A stretch of DNA of 64,000 nucleotides, from the NCBI GenBank assembly GCA_911728455.2, contig OU452222.1, positions 372,001 to 436,000 of the forward strand, given 5' to 3'. How positions within the stretch are numbered: position 1 is the first letter of the stretch; every line of letters starts with the position of its first letter. Shown here piece by piece: positions 37,301 to 50,581 of the stretch. A model generated the notes under the pieces. The model saw only the letters and a program-made list of their open reading frames with translations. It made no database searches and was not told the origin of the DNA. The stretch is from Marthasterias glacialis (lineage: Eukaryota > Echinodermata > Asteroidea > Forcipulatida > Asteriidae). The position numbers and the translations under genes were made by a program.

Positions 37301-38666
37301 CACATTCCGATGCAGACGCGTCATCGTAGCGGCCGGGGCATGGGCGAATGGAGTGCTGGACTCGGCAGGGATTACCTTACCCCTCAAGGTGACCCAGGAA
37401 CAGGTCTTGTATCTTGCTACGCCAAATATGAAGGAGTTTACAAAAAGCAAGTAAGTTTATGACCTCGATTTTTCTTGGGGATCTGTGCCCACTAAAGCGA
37501 TAAAACATTTAACTGGGACAGAATTCCAGTGACGCAATGATCCAAGCGACCCGTTGATCGGTTAAGCGACAATATCTATACGCGCTCGGCTTGCAACAAA
37601 TACCGCACGGAGGTAAAGTTAGGTTTAGTTTAGCCACATAGGCCTAAATAAAAATGTTCAAAGTCATTTTATTTGTGCCCAATTTAGGTTTCCAATATGG
37701 ATCTACCATTCAGAAACTGGCCTGGATTTGTACGGCATGCCAATTCATGGAAACTCGGGCGTAAAGATAGGTGTGGACGCTGGCGGGCAGTCGGTAACGG
37801 CTGAAACTCGAACATTCATCCCCGAACAGAAAAGAATCAAGCAATGTCTGGAATTCTCAAAGGAGCACATCCCAAGGGTACGTTTGATTTAAGATCTGGC
37901 TAGAAGACGTTTTATGATCCCGTGCCACGCAGCAAAGTTTATTGCGTCTCAAACTATTTTAAAGTAACTTGGATCTCTTTTATCTCTTGGACAGACTAGC
38001 TACTAAGAATAATTTCCATTCTACATTAACACCATCCGAGAAACATCTTGAAGTTAGATTGGTGTTCTTTCCATCCAACACGCCTTACGTTTTAGAAGTT
38101 CTGACAAGCGGCGGTATGAGAAATGCATGAATGATTTCTTCGTTTTTTTATATTATTTTGAGGAGGCCCTCGATCAAGGTATATTGAAAATTAAAAGATT
38201 ACAGCAGTTTCATGGAATGTCAACTGAAAATGTATTTCCATTTTCTTTTCTTGCAGTCTCTGGGTCCGATTCTTTATGCCAAAACGTGTCTGTATACAAT
38301 GCCACCAGACCGCCATTTTGTAATCGACACATGCCATCGTACAAATTACCCAGAAGTCATTTTGTGCTGTGGTGCCGGCCACGCCTTCAAGTAAGGTTTT
38401 ACACACCTTTGGTTTTATTTGTGCTTTATACACGGATAACATACTCGTACATTTTGTTTTCTTTTATCCTCATAACAAACTTCTTCCTCTGTATTTGTTT
38501 CAGATTTGCAAGTGTTCTTGGGCGAATTTTGAGTGAGTTAGCCATAGACGGCCGCACAGAATACAATATCTCAGGTTTTTGTCTGGATCGCAAGGCACTG
38601 ACTGATCCAAATTTTAAACCACTATTCCAGCTTGGAATCACGAAACTCCAAGAAGCTAAACTGTGA
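34381..38666 (+). CDS. Peroxisomal sarcosine/pipecolate oxidase-like FAD enzyme
   Basis: Eight exons with continuous phase: 34381-34480, 35024-35093, 36299-36490, 36852-37065, 37284-37450, 37688-37877, 38257-38390, 38504-38666, giving 409 residues, close to the ~390 of the family. It is a DAO-type flavoprotein related to monomeric sarcosine oxidase, which oxidises N-methyl or cyclic secondary amino acids with H2O2 release. Shown: the FAD loop VVGCGGIGSG (13-22), VLGLEQF with the ribose-binding Glu, HNGGSQDHSRIIR, Cys322 in KTCLYTMPPDRHF at the usual covalent-flavin position, and GAGHAFKFA. It ends in AKL, a type 1 peroxisomal signal. Exact substrate (sarcosine, pipecolate, N-methyltryptophan) cannot be told. 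It is divergent from UBA2 across 2.4 kb. The start ATG is the one beginning MAGEEEKWFEY, directly before the FAD motif. Confidence 0.93.
35582..35655 (+). pseudogene. Decayed duplicate of oxidase exon 2
   Basis: This matches exon 2 (35024-35093) at about 70% of bases. It reads VLGLAQFELAHCNGVSQNHF against VLGLEQFKLGHHNGGSQDHS in the real exon. The Glu expected to bind the FAD ribose is Ala here, one base is inserted near the end, and the donor is reduced to GTTGAG. It lies in the next intron. It is probably an old tandem exon duplication, now dead. Confidence 0.75.
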
Positions 38667-39386
38667 TTATCATCATTGATTAAAGGCGACACGTCGTAAT
38701 GATTATGCCAGGCCTCTGGCTGTGCATGGAAAGATAAACTCTCACCCAGATACTGCACATGCGCGTGCTTGCGGTCAAATCACAAAGAGGGCCGTCTTTG
38801 CCAAACTGTAATGTGACCGGCGGTGCGCACGCGTCATGACGACACAGCCCTTTAACCCAGAGCAGATTTTCGGTTGAAACGGTGAACATCTTTGATTAAA
38901 CATTCATCCACATTTATTTGTTCATAATAACAAAATTAAAGATTATATAATTTAAATATTAAATAATAACAAAATATTGAAAGATAAAACTTTTACAAAT
39001 TTGTAAGTGATGTACAGGCTCATAGCCCCTACAAAGTGGAAGACATTTTCTTTAAAAACTTTAAAAACTAACACGTGTAACTTTCGTGTACCATAAGCTT
39101 TTATGTTATTGGGTGTCTGAGGAAAATAGGAAAGTTACGGATAGAATTTCAGAAAAAAAATTATAACATTAGTAAACACATTTAGCAGATGGATAAATTG
39201 TTTTAAAATAAATATAACACCCCATACTTAGATTCTGCCTCGTGATTGGTTTATAACGCATCACATGATATGTCTTACTTTTACTCCAAAGCCATGCGAG
39301 CACCGTGCATTATATCCATAGCAACCTATGAAACATTCCCCCTAGCAAAGAGTGTAGTGTACCCATGACAAACAATGTAGTATACC

Positions 39387-39686
39387 CAGCGCCGTAACTA
39401 GGGTAACATTTTAGAGGGGCACGGGGGAGGGGAAGGGGGCCTTTTGGCCAATTAAAACTGTAGTTTCCGTTTGTATTTTTCCTAAACAAGCCCCTTTTTA
39501 GTGTTTTCTAACGTGTTGAGGTAAAAAAAAAAACACACACACACAAAACCATTGAAATTACTAAGTAAATGCTCATAAAATGTAATTCTTTTTCTGGTAA
39601 TTTTTAATCTCAAAAGTCCAGATTTCAAATGGGGGGCATGGGGGGGGGGCACGTGCCCCCTGCCCCCCCCCTTAGTTACGCCACTG
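39387..39686. mobile_element. hAT-type MITE (copy B)
   Basis: Same element as 10455-10713, with the 8-bp flank AGTATACC on both sides (39379-39386 and 39687-39694). It is about 40 bp longer, keeping a stretch near 39421-39490 that copy A has lost. Confidence 0.8.
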
Positions 39687-40494
39687 AGTATACCCATAGC
39701 AATGTGTACTATACCTATAGCAACCAGTGTACTATATCCATAGCAACCAGTGTACTGTATCCATGGCAACAACAGCTTATTGGTACCTAGACGTCTTTGT
39801 TAGTGTATGTATGGGGTGTTATGAAACAAATACTGTCTGTTTTTTACTCATGCTATGCTTAAAACTACGACTCCCTCGAGATCCCCAGAGCGTTCTATTT
39901 TCCCGAGGCAAAGGCACAGGAAAATAAAACATCTGGGGCTCACCTGTGAGTCGTAGTGTTAACCATAGCACACAAAGCAGTCAATATTTGTATACTGGTA
40001 CTATTCTTTATCCCATATCATGCACATAGGAACCAAGGGGGCCAATGACCCATTCTGAAAATATGGTTGGGGCCGGGCCCCTCCTAAAAAAAGAAAAATA
40101 GTACATTAAATCTTAATTTTAGCTGTCAAGCATGGATATTCGACAAAAAATGTATTTCAAAAAAATTGCACTTCAAGGGCCTTTTAACCTTGAAAGGTGC
40201 TGACATTTTAAAATATCTGTTGCTGAAAAAGTGTTCCAGTGAGTCTTATTATTCACTACAGAGCATCAAGCCTCACAAATTTTTTCAGGGCCCTTAAGCG
40301 GGCCCCGGACCCCACGCTGTACAGGCTTCGCGCTCACACGCTTGAGCTGGCATGCCTTGGACTCTCCACAAAGAGATTTCATTTTCTGCATGTTCCTATG
40401 TGCCTGCTGATGCAATTACTGTTAAACTCTTACTCTATGTAATATTTTCCAGCAAGTTGACAACAATTTGTGTGCACATAAACTGTGTATATAT

Positions 40495-40745
40495 GTTTGC
40501 ACTGTGTAGATGCATTCACCACATGATATCAAATTGCAAGCTGGCGTAGTTTCATTTAAAACCACAGTTGATGATACTGAATAGTGAGACAGTAGGAGGG
40601 TTGACTGTGTACTTTGTAGGATATATATGCACTCACCACATTATATCATAATTATTGCGGGATGGCATAGGTTGTCATTAAAAAGCCTAGTGGATGATAT
40701 TGAATGGTCATCAGACAGTAAAAGCGTTTACTATTATAATTATTA
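40495..40745 (-). repeat. ~116-bp dispersed satellite (inverted), copy B
   Basis: Counterpart of 11520-11765, in reverse orientation relative to 56631-57035. Confidence 0.7.
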
Positions 40746-41798
40746 GTTCCTTTAAATTTTGATTTGTTTCAAGAAAAAAATTTAAAAAAATATAGAAATG
40801 CTAAGGAACTGCTTATCATTGAAACCTGAATTCCCTTTAAAGCATGTGTATTCCCAAAGCCAATTCATAAACATAATGCACAGAATCCATTCCATTTCTT
40901 TTGTTATTAAATTCTTTATTTCATCAAATGCCACCGTTATTACCTCCACCTTGAAAAACGATTATTTCAGCTAGGGAAAAAACCTTAAATATTCCCGATC
41001 AAATAAAAAAAATAGTCAACAAAACTATTTGATTCTGCTTCATGGTATATCAAAAGCATCATAAAAAAATAAGGATTTGTTTCCATGTACATTATTTTAG
41101 ATCTGGAGACTTACCAAATCAGTATTTATTTACAGTAACCAAAGACCAGCAATTACACAAAAATGGGTAAACAAAAGAGTTGGGAATACATTCTTGCCCC
41201 CATCCCCACACCACCAAATGAGATCAAAGAAAAAAACAATGAGGATTTGTTTGGTTTCCACAATCAAAACATCTTTTGTGCCAAACTAATAAAGACTGTT
41301 TGGAAAAAGAATAATTGTAGGCCTATGCCTTCCACTTTTTGCAAATGATTTAAAAAGTCAAAAATCTATCCATCAATTAAAAAAATGAATGTGTGGCCTT
41401 CTTCATGACGTAAGGTCGGGAAAAAAGAAGGCCCTAGTCTGGTCCTTTGATATAACTAATTATAACTACGCTGCGTTAACACTTCCAATGGACTCAAAAT
41501 GCACACAAGACATCAGGGCAGCAGCATGGTCAGGCTATGCACAGGCAACAGAAGTTTGCTTATCTTTATGCAGATTATTGTTCCCACTGGAGGGGCGGGG
41601 TCGGTACTTAGAATTTTCAAAATTAATTTAAAAAAAAATGAAAAACATTTTTCAGATAAAAAAGTGTATTTGCACTTCAAGAATACATTTCTTAATTTGG
41701 AATAAATGAAAACTCTATTAAACATGTCCTTTAATTAAAATAATACTGAGACAAAAAGGGGAAATAGTGTGGCCCATTTTATGTAGTGCAGTACACAG

Positions 41799-41854
41799 GT
41801 TCATAAATGTAGAACACATGAAGCAATATAAACCAATGGGGAAGTATAACAAAG
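41799..41854. repeat. Single unexpanded minisatellite unit
   Basis: One copy of the sequence that is repeated 38 times at 12811-15641. It has T at both variable sites, like the first and last units of the array, and lacks the 19-bp linker that completes the 75-bp period. It shows the state before, or without, expansion. Confidence 0.93.
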
Positions 41855-41896
41855 GTTTGAGGCCACCATTCTACACATACATCATACAGACTTAAA

Positions 41897-44800
41897 CTAA
41901 GACAAGAAATCAGGATCTCTTTTCAGGAGCACATTTTGGATGCCCTGAAAGTGAGCAACCTTATAGCCGATACCACACTCGTCAAAATAATCAGCCACAC
42001 CCTTTGCAACTTTGTCACTCACCTCCTGCAGTTCTCTTCCTGAAGACTCCGCTTTAATCTGAAGGGATAAAAAGGATCTTACAAATCTTAAGATCAAGTA
42101 TTTCTAAAGTAACTGGAACGTCAAGATTACGGATATTAAAATGAAGATATTCTGGAATGGAGACTCTATAATAAAGTTGTTTTGTTATTAAAACACTAAG
42201 GGGCCGTCTATAAAAAATAATCACATTTTTACAGTAGTACAAATTTAGAGTAACTACTGACGGAATTGTGCGCTATTATAAGAAGCCACTATTATTATTA
42301 TCAATAATGAAGGTACAGTTCATTGGAGAGAATTCATATTGAAAGGTACTAATTTAAGGGAAGGGACTCTCCATGTGACCTTTGACATGTTTGGATAAGC
42401 CAGGGCTCACTTATATGATATCTATGTTTACTCTCTAGCCAATCAAATATCACACCACTAGTTTATACAGATTATGCAAGCTCATCACAATGGTACCCTG
42501 CTATTTTAACACCAAAAGAGGGTTAAAGTGTAATGGCAACCAGTTCTCACCAGACAACTCTTATCAAAGTAAACATGATAGCTATATGTACACCCACAAT
42601 AATAACCAACTTGGTTTGTATTCTCTAGAACTTGTATTAGATGTCATCATTTAGTCTTTTTTGTTTTAAAAGGTAGGCATGAAACTTGTAAAACTTTTAA
42701 CTGGATCTGTCCACACTATAAATGGACCCATTTGCTGTGACATATTTTCTAAAATGGGAGTTTTCTCTTTTTTCCCCCATAACATTCCAAATCACTTGAG
42801 GTCTTGAGGACTGTACTTACCAAAGAGCAAGCCAAATTCCCATGTATTTTAGTAATGTTTGTAACATGGAGATATTGGACAGACATTTCATGCATAAATG
42901 GAGTCTTTCACAAAAATGTTATTTTAAAATAGGGTCCCTATTAGGAAAGTTTCCAGAAAAAGACAAAACAACTGTCTATGTATTCAAGAAAGTAATAAAG
43001 AGGATTATCTTAAAGATATTATGTTTGTAACAAAGACAGACATTTGGGCTCAAAACATCTGTCCATGTTACAAACTAACATTCATATTGTATTAAAACCC
43101 TGAAAATCATTTTGGTTTGATTGATAACCGTTAAAAAGGGGCCATGGGTCTTAGTGAAGTAACTTTTGAGTCAATCAATTAGTTACTATTCTTGCCACTT
43201 TCTAGTCAATTCCAATACAACATTTATGTCCTCGTTACAAACATAATGTCTTGAAGACGACCCTGTAATTCCTTAGTCAGTCAGACATTTTTTTGGTAAG
43301 CACAATCAGTAAGGAATGTACAAAAACAAACTAAAGGGCAAAATATTACACTTAAATTGTAGTTCTGAATGTTTTATTGACATTTTAATGTTTATTAGGA
43401 ATGCATCATTCTAGTTGTGATTTGCCATGGAGCATGACTTAGAAGAAACGTCTGTTTGATACTTTTGAAAGTTTTAACAGTCCAGGTGTTTTGACACCAC
43501 AATATCACAAATTGATTTAATCTCTTACCTGAAACATAGCAGCCCTTTCAAAGTAATAGACATTATCAAAGACTTCTGCAGCAGATTTACCAACCCCAAC
43601 AACTCCATGGTTACACATGACCATGATCTCTTTGCCTTCAAGATTCCTGGCCAGTCTTTCACTCTCCTCACCCATGTCCCCTGTACCTCCATACTCATGG
43701 TCATATGCAATCTTATCAAAGTAACGCATACTGGTCTGATGGACCATCTTCAGCCTTGGATCTTTTAAACAACCTGAAGTGAAAACCATGAAGTAATATA
43801 ATATGAAGTTTTTACACAGCACTTGTGCTGATTATTTTTACGACAGGAAGGCAGAGCTAAATTTGAAATAATTATGAGACCCATTTATATCACACCTTGT
43901 AAGGGTCTTCAAGGTGCTGTGGTGCAATGTGGAACCAACCATGCCAGAAACACAAGGGAAAATCCCTTCTCTTAATGATAAGTATACCAATACATTAAAC
44001 AAAATGTTCCATTGGAACGAAGCGGCACAAAGCAATTATGGTAAAGTGTAACCACATTCTTACCAAGTGCTGTTGTGTATTGAGGGTGGAGATGAAAGAC
44101 ACAGCTAATAGTGTCCCCTGAAGCTCGATACATAGCAGAATGAATACACACTGCGCTATCCTCTCCTATCCCTTCACCTTCAATCAACTTCTGAGTATGT
44201 ATATCCATACCAACAAGACACTTTGCTGTCACCTGTAAAGTTTAAGACATCAAATAGGATTTGTATTATTCAGTACAGTAATGTGCATGTAAATGTTTCA
44301 TCTTGAAGTAATTCTTAAAAGCTGCCGACGATGCTGAATCTGACTGCCACTTTTCCATTTGTTAAAGTAGTATCTTACCCTCCAAGTCACTGAGTCAATG
44401 TAGTGATTCTTGTTGCACACTGGTACGTGTTTTTACGCAAGTCGTTTTAAATGATCTTTAAGTGCAATTTACAAGTACATTTTCCAATTTCTGTGCATCA
44501 GAACAGGTTTCAAAGTAATTTTGGACTTCTTCTAACCAACATCAGCACACCTCTATGGGAACCCACCGCACCCCACCCAATATGCCACCTACATTCCTGC
44601 TCCGCCCCGCCCCGCCCAACCGCCTTCCCCCACCACATCCCCCCCATCTGAGCCAATCTGGGTAAAAACGATATAAAAGTTTATACAATCTCAAGTAAAA
44701 AATACCAGAGATGTAATGAAATAAAAAGCACAACCTGGTTTTTATTTGGCAAAAAAAAAGACTAAGAGTAAAAGACAGATTTAGTCTACACCTGGCTTAC

Positions 44801-47641
44801 CGGCAGATACGGTTTGGCTTCTGACAGGACCCCCAAAAGCAAAGAGGTTTGGCATTGCACAGGACCATCCACCAACACAGAGCTTGTTAGCTCAGTTGGT
44901 TAGAGCACTCATACGGTATTCGAATGGACGCGGGTTCGAGTCCGGCATCAGCCAAATTTTCTTTGCTCACCCCAATTAATATAATAAAATATGTACATCC
45001 CTCTGCCCCCAACTCAAATAGCACTCCGCAAAAATGCTAAAAATAGAAGCAAGTTTTATTGGCTAACTCATTTTAAAATGAATTTCAGCTCTGCAAATTA
45101 AACAAAGTAAAGAAACAACAAGTTGACTAACCTGACTCCAGTGAAGTCCATAGGGTATGAGCAACATGACATTTCCTTGACCATTACGAGCTGGTGCCAT
45201 CATGGTCAGGTGATTACAAACTCCTTCACCCATACCATAATAATCAAATCCACGGTAGGAGGTTGCTAAATCTTCTCTGGCTCGTTGGTTGGCTTGCTCT
45301 GCTTCATTTCCAACAACAGAAAATGGCCGCCTGTGGAGGATTCAAATAAGAAAAGTTGACATTTGTAAGTTATTTAAGTAGGCATAGGGATAGGCTCTGT
45401 TAAGTAACACGTGTCACTTGAAGCCCCCAAAAAGAATCAAGAAAATAGCCATCTAAAATGTTTTTGACATGCTGCCTGAAAGATAATGAACAAAAATTGA
45501 TGAAACCTCCCTCATCGATGTTCACAGACGGGTTGATCAGGCATTTATGGGCATAAAATGTACTAAACCTCACTCACTGACCTAATCCCACATTACTGTA
45601 AGCCAAAAAACAGTGCAACATGCCAATGGGTCTGGGTGGGTAGGCATAGGCGTAAGCGGGCTCTTTGGTTAAGGGAAGACAGAGGGGTCATTTTGCCCGA
45701 AATTTTACACAGATAAAAACACAACTTCACAAGTACCATTACCAATTACTTAAAAAAAATTGTTCTTGCTTCGTCCGAATTTAGCCCAATGTTTTACCTG
45801 AATTTTAGGTGAAACACAGACATCGTTGGGGAACGTTCCCCCAGGACCCCCCCCCCCCACACCTGCTGCCTCGCCCCCCACAATTACGCCACCTGTGTAT
45901 TCGGAGCATGGAAGTAGAAATTAATGATTACAGTTATGATTTTCTACCTCCATGTTCGTAGCTAACCTCAAACACGCGCGTGCCGTTGACGTCTGCGACT
46001 TGCCACGCCACTCGAGAGTCATAAGTTACGAATTTTACCTTCCACACGGGACGTATGCTTTAAAACCCTCAGCGCAACCACATTAATCAACAACTTCGCT
46101 GGATCCAGGAGGTTAAAATTTCGTCCACCCTGTCTTTAAGGTCAATAACCCACCCTGCAAGCCCAAAACCATTATAAATCACTGTGGGGGTGAATTGGAG
46201 TGCCAGTCAAGACTTAGGGTACGTTCACACGAGTAGCTAACTTCGCTGCTAACTTCGCTGCTAGCTAACAGCGAAAAAATTGTGACCGTGTGAACGCAAA
46301 AATAGTTAACTTCGCTGCTAACTTCGCTGCTAACTTCGCTGCTAACTCCAAAAGTTAGCAGCGAAAATTTCCGCTGCTAACTTCAGTTTTACGACTTAGC
46401 AGTGAAACTTGATACTTTAACAGCGCTATTTTGCCGTGTGAACGCAACTGACCTTAGCCACTTTAGACCACTTCCTGATACTGCGTGCAAAATACATGCG
46501 ACATGTTGTTTTCGCCGCAAGATGTACTTCCAAAAACGAAGCCGAGTATTTTTCTTCCCAAGGAGTCGTCTACCCATTTCCCTTTTCCACCACTGACGAA
46601 ACTCTCTTGTCTTTCCACCCAACTTCACCTCATCTGCACTCTCTAAAGCAGCCCTAGTACGTACTCTCAACGCAGCCAAAATAACTGCAAAAACTTGTAA
46701 AGAACCATTAAATTTCATGTTCGGAGCCATGTTTGTGATTGTCAGAAATAAAACAAAGGCCAACTTCGCACAAAAACCAGCTGAGCCTGACTGGTACCCA
46801 GCATGTGTTTTGGGGCACGAGTACCAGGCAATACCGGTCCGCTTCCACGAAATGGGAATCGTACGAACTTGGCCATAAAGATCGCTAGCTCGCTGCTTTG
46901 ACAGCGGAGACACATTTTGCCAGCAGGGGAGACAAAAACACCGAGGGGCGCGCGCGCGAAAACAACCGGAAGATGACGTAATGGTTTTGTGACCTTTGCA
47001 GACAGCTATCGGCAGTTAGCACTCCGTGTGAACGCAAGGCATTTTTTAGTTAAGTCCGTTTTTACGAAGATCCCCCGCTGCGAATATTTAGCAGAGAAGT
47101 TAGCAGTGAAGTTAACTACTCGTGTGAACATGCCCCTAGACTTGTTTTATTTAAGATCCACGTGCCGCACAAGCTGTTTACACAAATTGCATATCGCCCT
47201 GTGCCAAGGATCCTTAGCCACAAGGTCAACCAATTACTACACTGAGACAGGTGGCTGCTGTCTTTCAACACTCCTTACTCTGCAATGGTTAGGGTCTGGC
47301 CAATGGGAGTCTACAGGCTTGTGGGGTATACCAGGGGTGAGGACTACATGGAATCTTGGCCTTATTGGCCCATTGAAAAAAAAAATTGACCATATTATTT
47401 TGGTAAAAATTGGATTATATTTTACCTCTCCGCTGACGCGAGGGTTTTAAATGAAGTGCGAGAGCCCAGTCTCCTCGCAGCAGCTATATCATAGTAATTT
47501 GGCATCAAAGTGTCCCAAGCAAACATGAGTGGCCTAGGCCTACTTTTGGAACCCAACTTTTTATTCATCTTACCTCATTGTTTTAGAAAAAGCAGCTGGT
47601 CGCAGCCGTAGCAGATTCCGGCTGAAATTCACAAGCCCCAT
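41897..47641 (-). CDS. Class II aldolase/adducin-domain protein, copy B
   Basis: Five exons: 47641-47574, 45330-45132, 44232-44064, 43773-43529, 42058-41897, each the same length as in copy A, giving 280 residues with no breaks. Exons 1 and 2 are identical to copy A. Exon 3 differs at two residues (Asp113 to Glu, His124 to Tyr) and exon 4 at four (His158 to Gln, Arg171 to His, Lys182 to Glu, Phe219 to Tyr). Exon 5 differs at six, within about 75 bp. The metal-ligand candidates His136, His138 and His201 and the mitochondrial-type N-terminus are kept. It lies tail-to-tail with the oxidase gene and upstream-to-downstream of INTS8 on the same strand. It is probably the original locus. Confidence 0.92.
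42364..42460. other. 97-bp segment absent from copy A
   Basis: It interrupts otherwise colinear sequence (copy A reads straight through at ~16149). It includes CAATCAAATATCACACC. No clear terminal repeats, so insertion in B and deletion in A cannot be told apart. Confidence 0.6.
44882..44954 (+). repeat. tRNA-like SINE head (copy B)
   Basis: Identical to 18562-18634 over the A and B boxes, in intron 2 of aldolase copy B. Not a foldable tRNA. Confidence 0.6.
46218..47136. mobile_element. Harbinger-like element, copy B only
   Basis: 919 bp with ends GGGTACGTTCACACGAGTAG and CTACTCGTGTGAACATGCCCC (inverted, imperfect), flanked by TAG on both sides; copy A has a single TAG. A 3-bp duplication and GGGTACGTTCACAC-type ends fit PIF/Harbinger. 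Both sub-terminal zones repeat TTCGCTGCTAAC. A minus-strand open frame (46913-46389, 174 codons) is basic in its second half and unrecognised. It may be a relic of an element-encoded protein. No transposase catalytic core is visible, so the copy is probably non-autonomous. Confidence 0.75.
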
Positions 47642-48057
47642 TTCAACAAGTTTAAATAGGTTTACCAACACAGAAAACGAAGTAAACACCACTGCTAAGA
47701 AAAGTAAAAGGGCTTGCGCAGCCGGCCGTCAGCAGTCAGTCCCAGCAGAGCGCCCGTCGTCGTGTGGAGGAGATTCTGTCCGAGCATACCTGATAGCGCC
47801 CTCTTTTGAATAAACTCCTCTCCAAGACACATTACCCGGGTCTTAATTTGAATACAATTGGCGCCCTCTTGAGTTACACTAATCTTCCACAAAAGTTCTA
47901 GCAAACTTAAAGGACCTAACTTTAAAGGTGCAACTTACACATGTATGTATACAACAGCAAAACAAAATTTACGAAAGTAATGTGAAATAATTAACTAGGG
48001 TTTACATAAAAATACCTTAGGCACTTATGACACCTAGTTTCGTTCGATGCTTAAGAG

Positions 48058-48444
48058 CAGTGTTGTAACTGGGGGGGGGGGGGGGGGCCCAGGCACCCCA
48101 ATTGATGTCCGTGTCCCCGGGTGCCCCCCCCCCCTCCCCCCATTTGAAATCTGGACTTTTGTGATTAAAAAATTACCAAAATAAAATGTCACATTTTGTA
48201 AGCTTTCATGTAGTAATTTCAATGTTTTTGGTAAACTATTTTTTTTTTATTTACAAGCAAACAGTGTATTTATTTTTTGCCTCCTTGTCAGACTGTCTAC
48301 TAAAAAATAGCAAATGGCATAACAAGAGCGCTGAAAAGGGGCTTGTTTAGGAAAAGTGAACATTTTTAATTGACCAGAAGTGCCCCCAATAAAAATGGTG
48401 CATCCCCTTGTGCCCCCTAAAATGTTACCCTAGTTTCCCCGCTG
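48058..48444. mobile_element. hAT-type MITE with poly-G/C tracts (copy B)
   Basis: Counterpart of 22028-22413, with the same 8-bp flank CTTAAGAG on both sides (48050-48057 and 48445-48452). Confidence 0.85.
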
Positions 48445-50581
48445 CTTAAGAGACCTAGCGTCCCAGAGAATTATCCGGCGGCATGACGATCTCAAGATAT
48501 AATTAAAAGGTGACAGAACATACTTTAATCTCCATTTAGCATAACAATTTTTGAGGCTCTTGTTTTTATTTGTTCAATGTTTTTTTTAGCAAACTATGAC
48601 ACTAAGAATATTGAAATCAGAACGTCCCATGATGTAATCTGTTTGAGTAAAAGAATTTCCGCCTGTAAACTTGCTCCTGCGACCGGCCCTCCGATGTGAA
48701 CAACAATAAAGCTCTTAGTAGCGCAAAAACAAAGGCTTTCATCTGCTAAAAAGGCTCTTTTAAGAGCCACTACATTAAAAAAGAGCATGTTGGTGGAGTC
48801 TGTTTTCAGCTTAAGAATTCAAAAAGTGTAAATTTGATCAATCATTTCGAGAAAAAAAAACACTTTTGTGTAAAAAAAAAATGCAATTTTGTATCTGTCT
48901 TTTATTGGAATCTGCAAGAAAAAAATCAATCATTAGAAGAAATTTCTTTAGAGAGAAAAAAAGAGTTAAACTTTGTACTAAAGAATATCTGAAATCAACT
49001 AAATAAAAATATAAACAAAAGATGAAAAAGTTTAACCCCCATAAAGATTGGAATTCGACATAGTATACTCTGCTCGTCTTTGCTTGTCTCAAATACCCAT
49101 TTGATAAAAAAAGTATTCCCAAAATGACAATTTCCTCCCCTTGTTTCCTGTTTCCTGAGCTTCTTTGGTTGTCTCTCAATCCGCTCCTCCAGATTACCTT
49201 TTTATCTTTTGTTTTTCTTACTCAGTCCATGCTGCAATTTTCATGGTTGTCTTTTATTGATCATTGTATTTTGTGTGTACATGATTTTAATTACATATTT
49301 TGTCAATTTACCTGTTTGCCAATGGAAATTTAAATATGTTGACAATAAATGTGAAACTAATCGAATCGAATCTAATCTACTAGTGTCTTCAAAGCCTGTT
49401 TTTGTTTTTGAACATAATCTGGTTGACAATTTTTGGTGCAATGGTCAAATAAAAGCCCTAGCTATGGCCTGCTTGTGTTATTCAATGTTGATGATACAGA
49501 AAGAAACTGTTTCCTTTGAATGCTACAGATGCTGGTAAGTAGGACAAGATTTCTTTATTTTACAGCAACTTCAACATCACAAGAATACACAAGAATGAGC
49601 CTTTCATATCATTTGATTGAGCTGGTTAAAAGACACAGGCAGTAAAGATGTTTGCCTCAGAATATGGAAGGTTGTGAGTTCCATTCCGTGTCACTGTAAA
49701 TACTTCAAGAGAATTGTTTCAGATCCAGGCATCATTACGAAAATGAGCATTCAAATGGTTTTTTTATTAGCAATAACCTGTTGTATTATTTATTACAAAT
49801 CCTTTTTTTTAACAGAGCCTTTTTGAAAGTGGAGATTTCACTCGTTTTCTGTACACACATAATTTGTTGGTCACATTTAGAACGAAAGGGTGTGCAAAAC
49901 ATGAGTAAGATTGAAAAAATATTTATTTACACATTTGCACATAACTTACATAGTTAAAAAGACAGTCATGGTGAAAACCTTCCTTTGAAATATTTTCTCT
50001 AGAATTGCTATAAACCCAATGTTTGAAAAGAGTGAAAGTATAATTTTATAAGTTTTTGTTTTCACTATTTTTCTGAAGACTCCATATTTATTTCATGTAT
50101 ATGCTCTGACAGATTACAAAGTCTTTGGCTATTACCAATGTTAAACATGTGCTTTAAACATCTCAACATGTTTAAGAATCCATCAATGGTTAAAGTTAAT
50201 ACAGCTTGTATGAAAACCTTGCAACAGATTTTTGCTAAATGTTCAAACCTTAATTGACAATAAATCTCTATGTCATAACCACAGCACCTGCCATATAAAC
50301 TGAGCTTAAATTCAAGGTACGTTTGGTACCCAGTACATCCACCAGCATAATGGTCTTATTTTGTGCTTGGCTGTGCTGGATGTACTTGGGTACCATGTGC
50401 ACTTTGACTTAGATAGGGTCGTACTTTGGTAATGATCCTGAAAAGAAATTGTATAATTGTTCTAAAGATGGTAATGGTAGTAAGCATCCTGTGAAATTGT
50501 TTTGTCTGGAACTTTCCATGGTGTAATATCAATAAAAGTATGTCAAAAAATGTGAATCTCCAAAGATCCCCCGCAGGCGAA
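48445..50581. other. Intergenic flank of copy B
   Basis: Colinear with 22414-24660. No gene supported. It carries the same possible CR1-type tail with GAATC repeats near 49340-49380. Confidence 0.35.
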
